From NCBI GenBank assembly GCA_026122225.1, contig JANEZZ010000478.1, forward strand, positions 596,102 to 660,101: 64,000 bases of DNA, in the 5' to 3' direction. Numbering within the stretch: position 1 is the stretch's first letter; every line of letters starts with the position of its first letter. The translations under genes and the position numbers were made by a program. This DNA is from Heloderma charlesbogerti. Its lineage: Eukaryota; Chordata; Lepidosauria; Squamata; Helodermatidae. Shown piece by piece: positions 56,401-64,000 of this stretch. Below the pieces are notes generated by a model that was not told the origin of the DNA, made no database searches, and was given only the letters and a program-made list of their open reading frames with translations.

Positions 56401-58453
56401 TCATTTAATCAAAGCTGTCAACTATACATATAATTACACTAACCCAAAGACATACTTTAATCACTGATGTGCTTATGTTAACTCAGGTCCAGTATTATTC
56501 AGAGAAAACTTAAAACAAAAACCTCAAACCAGAAAGCAAAAGAAGATTATGAGAAAATAAAGGCTGCACGAGATAAGAAAAAAGAGGTATGTACATTTTA
56601 AGTAGAACCTTTGCCTTAAAGGCTACATCTTGACATGGTCTTAAGTTTCACATAGACAAGTAGCACTTCAGGGTGGGGAAGGGGAGAGTTAAACAACAAG
56701 ATTTTTGTTTTGTTCAGCCAGCACTCTAAAGTAGGGGTGAATAATGGAGGACCTGACTTACTATTCTCTTCTATTTTGTGGTCCTGGCATGAGTTCTAGA
56801 ATTTCATTGTATGCAAGTCACAGAGTACGTCTTCCCTTTAGTGCATAATAATGTTTATGTAACTCTATCCATGCATAGTTAGGGAGGAGCATAGCAGAGT
56901 TTTCAACAGTGTGATGTCTTCGGAGAGCTGTGGTGTACTCCCAAATACGGAAGAGCAATTCAAGTGTGAGAGCAGATATACCTACCTCTTCTGAATTAAA
57001 AGGACAATAGAAATTAGACCTGCCCCTTAGGATGATATTTTTTATTATTTCTATGTGCTTATCACTTCAAAATAAAACTGTATTGGAAAACTGCTTTTAA
57101 AGCTAAATTTGTAAGTGAAGGAAATGGGGTATGTTCAGATATAGGGGCTTAGTGCCCCCCGGTTCCATTCCCTGAGTCCAGCTATCTAAACCCCGGCTGA
57201 GCTCAACAGCAGCACTTGGTAATGATGCTGCTCCTGGAAACTGCTAGACCAGGGGTCAATTCAGAAGTGGAGGCTGAGGCTACAGGACCTTGGCACAGGG
57301 ATGATGAGTTGGAGAAGAGGCCAGTGCTGCCTGGTGGAGATGGGCTGGCCTCAAAAGCCAAGTGAAGCTACCCAACAGGAAGGAGGAAGCCCACCAGATG
57401 TCCAAATCCAGCTGGCTTCTACACCCAGGCTATGCAGAGGAAACAAGGTGACCTCTAGCCTCAGGAGAGGTCTCTACAAACAGGGCTCACTTGCTCCCAT
57501 GAAGAAATTTGGAAGGATAGCCAAAAGTCATTTGTAGGGGGCCCACGCTTGGATTGCTTTAAGGGACTGAGAGAGGGCTACCAGAAGGGGCGAGAGATTG
57601 CACTACTCACCTGAAATAACATCAAAAGTGTTCCTGTATTCTGGTTTTAAGTTTGCTTTTTATCATTAGTGGACACTGTTGGGTAAGATGCATCCCAAGT
57701 AAAAATGTGAAGTCTTTGGGGGAACTTTAAATGAACATGCAGGTGTATACACACTGCAGAACTATGTGATGTACATAGAACGAAACAGATGTGACCCATA
57801 TGTTATGGGCTAGAAGAAGATGTCTGCTAATTTTTTCCATGCGCCTGTTGCTTCTGCAGTGTGTCAAGTGGTCCTTCAAGTGGCCCCAAATTGAGAATAT
57901 GATATGGGATTTTTCTATAGTGCTAGTTGGAGAAGTCTAATGCGCAAACATAAAGCAATTATTTCAGTGAAGTAGGTAAATTTTTCACTGGACTAGTAAC
58001 ATCAAAAATCATTTGTATTTTTTGACAGATACACATAAATACATGTTGCATCAACTAAGGTGTGCACACAAGATTCCTAGTATCAACATTCTGTGTTTTC
58101 AACACAAGCAATATAGGGAAAGTTGGGGATTTGTATTGTATTATCTTTTTCAGGTATCACCATTTCTTTTTCTGGTATATTGTAAAGATTGCTGCAACCT
58201 ACATTTTAAAAAAGAGTCAAACAATGTTTAAGAGCTGTGAGGAGTTGAAGGAAGATATACTTCTTTTTAATAATCAGGGTCTTTATTTCAGGCAGTCAGA
58301 AAAAGGAAAGAAGACAGAGAAAAAGCTCAAAAGCTCTACAAACAGAAGAAAATGGAAGCATATAAAATATTAAGTAAACGAACTAGAAAAGGGCAGCCAA
58401 ATCTGAACTTACAAATGGAGTACCTCCTTCAGAAAATACAGCAAAACCCATAA
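53364..58453 (+). CDS. CCDC59: CCDC59 (TAP26/BR22), FYV7-like rRNA-processing family protein
   Basis: Four coding exons, 53364-53499, 54894-55119, 56487-56586 and 58292-58453, join with consistent phases to 207 codons and a TAA stop. The mammalian protein is about 240 aa; the middle acidic part is shorter here. Landmarks are the MAPV start, [17 protein letters not shown], the [12 protein letters not shown] block, [20 protein letters not shown] and the C-terminal [17 protein letters not shown]. The protein is very basic with a predicted C-terminal coiled coil. From family knowledge it is a nuclear/nucleolar protein related to yeast Fyv7 (rRNA maturation) and was described as a TTF-1 co-factor. 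It diverges from METTL25 with 291 bp between the two ATGs. Confidence 0.95.
53830..53898. repeat. Half of a palindromic MITE in CCDC59 intron 1
   Basis: TAA followed by GGACGCAACCCTATGCATGT and TTAGACAGAATCAAGGCC: one arm of the 5844/48335 family; the other arm is not visible. Confidence 0.5.
54372..54717. mobile_element. PIF/Harbinger-like non-autonomous element D
   Basis: 346 bp, ends GGGTTGTATCC and GAATTGGTCCC, TTA on both sides (54369-54371, 54718-54720). Diverged from A and B but with the same TSD and similar ends. A relative whose end GGCATAGGATTGCACCC closes at ~54352 lies immediately left. Located in CCDC59 intron 1, ~175 bp before exon 2. Confidence 0.6.
54894..55119 (+). CDS. CCDC59: CCDC59 coding exon 2
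   Basis: 226 nt, acceptor gatgccttcag at 54893, donor CAAA|GTAAGA at 55120. It continues [20 protein letters not shown], then [16 protein letters not shown], the best conserved N-terminal half of the family. It ends with two bases of a Lys codon completed by exon 3. Confidence 0.95.
55120..56486. other. CCDC59 intron 2
   Basis: Contains the tRNA-Ala-like SINE (55637-55836); the rest is unremarkable. Confidence 0.65.
55637..55836 (-). mobile_element. tRNA-Ala-like SINE
   Basis: On the minus strand it begins GGGAAGAGTTGTAGCTCAGT and GGCAGAGCACCTCCTTTGCA, then TGCAGAAAGTCCCAAGTTCA: a tRNA-like head with A box TAGCTCAGTGG, a TGC anticodon-loop position and a B box. It is followed by a unique body ending ATATAAGGCAGCTTCCTATG. 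Located in CCDC59 intron 2, antisense to the gene. Confidence 0.8.
56487..56586 (+). CDS. CCDC59: CCDC59 coding exon 3
   Basis: 100 nt, acceptor atgttaactcag at 56486, donor GAG|GTATGT at 56587. After completing the Lys codon it encodes [20 protein letters not shown] and [11 protein letters not shown], strongly basic and helical. Phase 0 exit. Confidence 0.93.
56587..58291. other. CCDC59 intron 3
   Basis: No repeat or gene recognised. The GC-richer patch 57150-57600 contains a 78-codon frame without recognisable similarity. Confidence 0.6.
58292..58453 (+). CDS. CCDC59: CCDC59 coding exon 4 (C-terminus)
   Basis: 162 nt including the TAA stop at 58451. Acceptor tctttatttcag. It encodes [20 protein letters not shown], then [20 protein letters not shown] and [10 protein letters not shown], the diagnostic C-terminal motif of CCDC59. 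It ends QQNP. Confidence 0.95.
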   Translation, partial: AVRKRKEDREKAQKLYKQKKMEAYKILSKRTRKGQPNLNLQMEYLLQKIQQNP

Positions 58454-58557
58454 ACATTTCTTGTTTAATACAATCCTATTTAGTACAAACTTCAATTTTG
58501 GAATATGAGCTCTCATTACAGTGCTGAGTTATGATGAAAGTGTTTTTTCGGTAGCAA

Positions 58558-58563
58558 AATAAA
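58558..58563 (+). promoter_or_regulatory. CCDC59 poly(A) signal AATAAA
   Basis: AATAAA 105 nt after the CCDC59 stop codon. It is followed by a T-rich stretch (from about 58610), consistent with a short 3' UTR. No stronger signal lies between. Confidence 0.75.
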
Positions 58564-58713
58564 CTCTGTTCACAAATTCTCATTTTCTACATGAACTCTC
58601 ACACTTGCTGCGATATTCATGTTTTTATATTTTAAAATTAAAATATCTTTCTTGGACTTTTGGTTTTTTTTTAAAGAAATTCAGCTAAAGCCTCTGAGTT
58701 CATAATGCTGTTA

Positions 58714-58804
58714 AGCTGCAATCCTGTACACACTTACCTCAGAGTAAGTCATATTGAACCTAGAGGGACGTATTTCTGAGTAAACATGCGTAGGATTGCG
58801 CTGG
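58714..58804. mobile_element. Palindromic MITE (GCAATCCTA type)
   Basis: Left arm GCTGCAATCCTGTACACACT with CTCAGAGTAAGTC, right arm TTTCTGAGTAAACATGCGTA with GGATTGCGCTG. TTAA flanks the left side. Just downstream of CCDC59. Confidence 0.55.
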
Positions 58805-59526
58805 GTTTTTTTTCCATCCAAGTATTACTTTGTTTACCAATAACTTTTCGTGCATTCATGGCAGCTATTTGCAATAATTTCAGGGCACTATTTTACTTCT
58901 TTCCCTATCTTCTGTGAGCATTCAAAAATTCATTTTAAATGGCCATGAGCAGCGATGTGGGGCAGAACATTTTCCAGTGCTTTATTTTTCTACGGAAAAT
59001 TTTCTGTTTCATCAGTTCATTAGTAAAAATGAATACATGCCAATTGCAAATACAATATTAGGCAATCTTGGTAGTTTCAAAGTTGTAATTAACATTTTTC
59101 AAGTGATAATCCTTAGCAAGTATGTGAGAGAAAGCATATATGTCATTGAAACACATATGTCTCAGAGTAAAATGGAGCTAATAGTGACAGTAAAACTGAA
59201 GGTTCCCCACCAATCTTAGTGAAAGAGAGTTGAACTCAGTTGAAATAGCTGAGTAGTTGTCAGCATATCATGCACATTTCTTAGGGTTGCTAAAATTAAT
59301 TAGTGTGTCAACAGTTTTTTAGTACATTTGTTCTTAAATGTTCCAATAAAAAAGTCTACATAATATAACATTTAAATCACATTAAATGTACTTGAATTCT
59401 TTTCCTCAAATATTTCAGGTCAAATACTTATAGTGTATTGAGACAAAAAGTTAAAATGGAGTACTTTTTTAGCTTTGTTTACTAAATACAAGTAAAATAA
59501 ACATGCTAAGTTGGTTCTATCTAGGG

Positions 59527-59662
59527 CAGACATAGGCAGCTTCTGGCCCTCTTGATGTTTTGGCCTACAGCTCCCATCAGTTCCAGCCAGCATAGCCAAT
59601 GGTGAAGGATGATGTGAGTTGTGACCTTCCTGACATTTTGGCCTACAAGATGCCCTCCCCTG
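59527..59662. mobile_element. hAT-like MITE with 8-bp target duplication
   Basis: 136 bp, CAGACATAGGCAGC at the left and GATGCCCTCCCCTG at the right. It is flanked by ATCTAGGG (59519-59526) and CTCTAGGG (59663-59670), 7 of 8 bases equal. Inside are two inverted TTTTGGCCTAC-type arms around AGCTCCCATCAG. Fits hAT. Confidence 0.7.
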
Positions 59663-61621
59663 CTCTAGGGCATCAAAACATTATCTGATACAAAGTGAAA
59701 TTTTTCCTGTGTAAATGGAATTGGAAAACTTTGCATTGGAAGTTGTTTAACTTGAAATTTTCTGGAAAACCTGCATCACTGCCCATGAGCACACTGTCCT
59801 AGGTGTAATCTGATGCAAGGCTGATATAGAATTAGAATTCACAAATGCTTATTAGTTAACAGATCACAAACATGGTAAATGTGGATATATACTTGGGAAA
59901 AATAACTTTTGCTATGCATTTTATTGTGCATAATTAAGTGAGAAGCATAGGAGTGTTTGGTTGGAGGAGGGGTGTAAGATATAATGGAACTCAGTTATTA
60001 GTTGGACTGCGGCATCTAACTTTAATATTGTTCCTTACATGTAACTAATCATTCCCATATAATTGCTGGGAAATGATGGATTGCCTCTTTAGAATAATCT
60101 GTGTTATAGTCTGGTCTGTAAATAACAAAATTATCAACGGTTTTATATGTACACAAATAATGGACCATGATGTGGATTGCAGTAAGCATACATCCACCAT
60201 TTTTCAGCAATTATATGGAAAATATTAGTTACAGATTGATAATATTGAAGGCAGCCTTTGAATTTTATAAACTTACACAGACGTGTTTTCCAGCAGCTTC
60301 TGCTCATGTATGATTGACTTTCAAGAGAAAAATCAGTTTTGTTATGTATTTATTATGGTAAATTGAAATTATGGTAAATTGTATTTCTAATCATAAGACA
60401 GGATTAGCACCCTACCTTCTTGGAATGGACTTCAAATGGTGTGCCACAGCAATCATGATGGTGTGCCTGACTGAATCGCATTTAGTATATGTCTTCTGTA
60501 TTAGAATTGTTGAAAGCGTGAGTAATGGACAGAAGCCACTGATATTATATTACATTAATGAATACTTGCAATGTTGTCAAGCGCTACCTCATATTAAAAA
60601 GCCTGGTAGACAAAGTTTTATTTAGAAACAAAGCAATATTGATTTTAAAACGAACGATAAATGGTTGCATCAATAGAAGAATAAAAACAGATAGATATAC
60701 AAGTAGAGTCAATCTATGGAATGGTTTTTCTACTTTGCTCTCTTGTGTTCTTACACAAATGAAGCATAAGCTGACATCTCACCACCCTACATAAATGTAG
60801 CATCTTAATCCCTTGGATCCCTCTTCAAATCAGTCTTAGGGCCATGCCATACTTCTTTGTAGCAGTTGCGGTACAGCTGTGGTAAACATGAAAAGTGCAC
60901 GTTCAGAGATGAAGATCTCTCTCTTCTATACTATGCTTTTTCACCGGAGGTAATTATTGTGACTACAACAAGCAGTGGTATGAAGCAGCCCTTGATTTGG
61001 GAGATTTAGAAAATGCCTCAATGAATGTTTTTTGTGAGTGTGTGATTCATCTAGCTTTTTGTTTTGATTTGGCTGATGGCCTGGCATGTAAGTTTTACAC
61101 ATGTGTAGGTTTTCGCTACAGCACGTGTGGACAGGACATGCATGGATACGGATATATACACACATAGGCCTGTATAACCACATTACATATTCTGTATGGG
61201 AAAAGGGAAGGGATATGCTTGAGCCTGGGACCTGCGCCCTTGTCCTGCTATGACTAGATGATATATGCCCAAGACTGATCTATTGTTTCTCTTGCATCTG
61301 TTAGTGTTGGCCAGCTGTGCAATTAAATATATGGTAAGTCATATGAGACCTACTGCCAAACATATCAGATACAGAAATAATAATACCTATGAATATAGGT
61401 TTAAAACTCAATATTAGTGACGTTCCGGGTATACAATGATGCAATATTAATTCTCATGTTCCTTGTTCCTGCAGCTGTAGTCCCTGTCTGCTTATGTGCA
61501 CCCCCAGTCTTCCAGTATGGAACTCTTTTTCTCAAGAAATTGCCTCCTTTGTTTTTCTGCTTGGAGAATGCTGACTGGGCTAAACTTTTCACTGGTTGTA
61601 AAACAGGAGTGAGGAGCAGAG

Positions 61622-61783
61622 CTCTCCTGATGCACCTGATCTCAGAAGCTAAGAAGGGTCAGCCCTGGTTAGTACTTGGATGGGAGACCGCCTGGGAATC
61701 AGGCTTCCTGCACTGAGCAGGGGGTTGGACTCAGTGGTCTTGTAGGCCCCTTCCAACCCTATAATTCTGTGATCTGTGAACCT
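61622..61783 (+). mobile_element. 5S rRNA-derived SINE with CR1 3' tail
   Basis: 61622-61702 matches the 3' two thirds of vertebrate 5S rRNA: TGATCTCAGAAGCTAAGAAG (box A region), then GGTTAGTACTTGGATGGGAG and ACCGCCTGGGAAT (box C). From 61704 it becomes the CR1 3' end: TTCCTGCACTGAGCAGGGGG, then TTGTAGGCCCCTTCCAACCC and ATTCTGTGA, nearly the same as 35698-35763 of the CR1 in this window. The expected origin is a Pol III transcript from a 5S-type internal promoter, retroposed by CR1 machinery. Confidence 0.85.
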
Positions 61784-61890
61784 GTTGCCTTGCAGATGTT
61801 GGACTGCATCTCCCACATTCCTGACCTTTGGCCATGGTGGCTGGTGCAGATGGGAGTTCAACATCTGGAGCACCACAGGTTCTTCTCCCC
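61784..61890. repeat. Palindromic hAT-like miniature element
   Basis: CTTGCAGATGTTGGACTGCA and TCTCCCACATTCCTGACC mirrored by GATGGGAGTTCAACATCTGG. Adjacent to the 5S SINE. Confidence 0.5.
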
Positions 61891-62195
61891 ACCCCCCAGC
61901 TGTAAAAGGAAGATATAAGAAGGTCTTATGCATGAAGGACTTTGAAAACTCTCAGTATAGTAAACTGAACTTACAAATACTCCCAGATCAGAGCCTCCTT
62001 TTGTTCTCTTTTTTTCAAAAAAAGGCCAATAGACCTGTAACATTCTGTCTGTTGAAGGAATTCTTGTATGGGTACAATAATACACTATTTATTTGATTTT
62101 TGGTGTTTTTACTTGCCTTTTTTACTTTACTGGATTTAATTCATGTGCTTAGCTGTCCCGTTCAGCATTTTGTTTTACAAAAACTCAGTTTGCAT

Positions 62196-62470
62196 GATCA
62201 AAACAGCCCATGGGTTGTTTAAGTTACAGTGGGCTGCTGCCTGGGATTCAATGCCCAGCTACAGCTTGTAGTGTCATGCAAACCATGGGTTATGCGAAGG
62301 TTAAACAATCATAACCCTGCAACAGACCATGGGATATGCAGGGGTTGTTTAACCTACAGTCCCGGGTTAGCATGACATAACAAGCTGAAGCTGGCCACTG
62401 AATATTCAAAATGGCCACCTGCATGTGCTGGCACCGTAGGCTGTTCAATTGTGCGAACTGGCCCCAAATG
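62196..62470. repeat. CCATGGGTT-rich miniature element(s)
   Basis: Repeated inverted pieces: CAGCCCATGGGTTGTTTAAG, AAACCATGGGTTATGCG, CAGACCATGGGATATGCAGG and GGGTTGTTTAACCTACAG. Same general family as 15805-16100. Boundaries uncertain. Confidence 0.4.
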
Positions 62471-62987
62471 AATGCCCGTTAGAACCTCAGAATTTTATAT
62501 GAATTTAGGGCTTTCTAAACTGAATTATATAGCAAAAGGTTCTTTTAAATTTGTTTATCTCTGAAACAGATTGGCAAAGCCAAAACCACCTCCTAGCTTA
62601 CCTCTTCATACATAGTTTTCGTTCTTTGAGACTATACTTAGGTTTGTGAGAAGTTTCATTCAAACCATTGGCTTTTATCCTTCACTTCAGCTTTTGTTCC
62701 ACTGCTCTTTTTCCCCCAAGGTTCAAGGTCTTACGCTTTTTCAGTTTTGTGTTCAAATTTATTATCCAGCACAGTCATCTTGTCAAAGCCTATTTCCTCT
62801 TAATTCTCCCCATTAGTGACTTGAGCTTGTTGGGCACTCTGGCAGTGAGTTCACATCAGTGCCTACTCAGTGGTCTGTGAATTTTTCTGATGACTTTGTC
62901 ATTGAAAATAAATGATTTCATCCTTTCCTCTACATCAATATGGGTTTGAGCATTTTTCCAGTACTAGAGTTCCGTTTAGGATTTGGC

Positions 62988-63076
62988 AGTGCAGTCCTAT
63001 TCAGGTCGAGTCAAAAGTAAGAGCAACTGAATTCAATGGGACTTACTCCCAGGTATGTGTGTACAGGATTGCAGTC
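62988..63076. mobile_element. Palindromic MITE (GCAATCCTA type)
   Basis: GTGCAGTCCTATTCAGG at the left, core TTCAATGGGACTTACTCCCA, right arm GTGTGTACAGGATTGCAGTC followed by TAA. Relative of 58714-58804. Confidence 0.5.
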
Positions 63077-63219
63077 TAAATTAGCTTAGATTGATTAAAT
63101 ATAAACTAATTCCATGGAATTCACTGACAATTTTGTATCTGTTCTCCTATGGCTTTTTGGAGATTATCTTTCTGAATACTCTTCACAATGATTCTACATT
63201 AGCAATTAACTTGTCAGAG

Positions 63220-64000
63220 TTTCCATATTTTCATAACAATCACTATTCTAAACCAACCCAACACAAAACTACTCAAACAACCAACATTCCACTATCAATA
63301 AACCACTTCCTCTATACTCACCCCTTTTTATTTTCCCTTTCCCACAACTATTCCTTCAATCAACCCTTTACATCTACACAACCCATCATTCTACCTTTCA
63401 CCCCAAACCCCAAACATCCACCTAAACCCCCCAAAAAATATCAAAAATTCACCTACCAATTTCCAATTCAATAACACAAAAAACCAATACAAAAATACCC
63501 AACCAAACCAAACCACAAATTCAAATTACCCAAACCCAAAAACTACCACATCAAAAAAAACATAAAAAACCAAAACACAATTAACACTCATCTAACCTAA
63601 AAACATAACCACCAAATCCATTCAAACAAACCCTAAATAATCTACAACCCCATAATAACAAAAATTTTTTAATTTTCATTCCCACCAATCCCCTATTTTC
63701 CCCCACTACAACAACCCCCCCCAACCCCACCCTAAAATACCAATTATCCTCCAACCTCCCCAATTCCCCCACCCACTCCCAACATTCCCCCTCCAACCAT
63801 TCAAACCCCCCAAAACAACCACAATAATTCTGAATCAATTACATCTTTTTCCTTCCCCCATACTTTCCCCATATCTTCACTAATCAAACATTCACAAAAC
63901 TTACAAACATTTCTAAAAAAAAAACAAAACATCACCCCCCAACCAAACTACCCTCCCCTTTACTAATCATAACTCACCCACAAAAACAACCAAATCTCTA
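63220..64000. other. G-free tail (781 bases with one G)
   Basis: After the last normal G at 63219, only 63832 is G up to the window end, while C is high and A and T continue in irregular order. No periodic unit is visible, so it is not a simple satellite. The change is abrupt. The open frames across it reflect the missing base and are not genes. Most likely a consensus or contig-end artefact. Confidence 0.85.

Larger units (their letters stand above)
58564..63219. other. Region downstream of CCDC59
   Basis: No gene found. Contains the miniature elements and 5S-CR1 SINE listed separately. 59680-61620 is AT-rich without recognisable content; its short open frames have no family signature. Confidence 0.6.

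Noticed and set aside
61622..61702. Functional 5S rRNA gene
   Set aside because: The 5' third is missing and the 3' end runs into a CR1 tail, so it is a retroposed SINE, not a 5S gene.
63091..63838. Long frames in the terminal region
   Set aside because: They arise because G is missing; composition is abnormal and the proteins are low-complexity.

Overview
This is a piece of a vertebrate nuclear genome, most likely a squamate reptile (a lizard). It is AT-rich and intron-dominated. It carries BovB, CR1 and L2 LINE pieces, Tc1-like transposons, PIF/Harbinger-like and hAT-like miniature elements, tRNA-derived SINEs of the kind common in lizards, and a 5S rRNA-derived SINE. BovB together with these SINEs points to Squamata. 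No species-level call is possible from sequence alone.

Two host genes are present, head to head around a short CpG-rich promoter at about 53.07-53.36 kb. METTL25 (putative SAM-dependent methyltransferase) runs on the minus strand from its ATG at 53072 to beyond the left edge. Eight coding exons can be placed: 52778-53072, 47835-47999, 42451-42557, 30307-30945, 28861-29005, 14302-14396, 7397-7426 and 2357-2430. All junctions are GT/AG and all phases agree, giving 516 codons plus 2 nt. The last part of the protein lies outside the window. CCDC59 (TAP26/BR22, FYV7-like rRNA-processing family) runs on the plus strand in four coding exons, 53364-53499, 54894-55119, 56487-56586 and 58292-58453, giving a complete 207-aa protein with a poly(A) signal at 58558. 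The same two genes are adjacent and divergent in mammals, as I recall, which supports both calls.

Layout: 1-53 kb is METTL25 intron sequence with small exons. The introns hold a BovB 3' end (4.6-5.6 kb), a solo LTR with perfect 5-bp target duplication (6.1-6.7 kb), a full-length but broken Tc1-like element (11.3-12.9 kb), L2-like fragments (18.3-19.6, 24.3-25.6, 41.6-42.1 kb), a second Tc1-like element with IR/DR ends (21.6-23.3 kb), a near full-length CR1 antisense to the gene (31.65-35.77 kb), and a cluster of TTA-flanked miniature elements (45-55 kb). 53.36-58.6 kb is CCDC59. 58.6-64 kb is gene-free. It contains a hAT-like miniature element, a 5S/CR1 chimeric SINE at 61.6 kb, and a final 781 bases (63220-64000) with only one G, which looks more like a consensus artefact than biology.

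No new multi-gene system was found. The most useful leads are the 5S-CR1 SINE, the TTA-flanked element family with a 32-bp inverted copy at one member, the tandem 5' units of the CR1, the 30-nt exon of METTL25, and the G-free tail.
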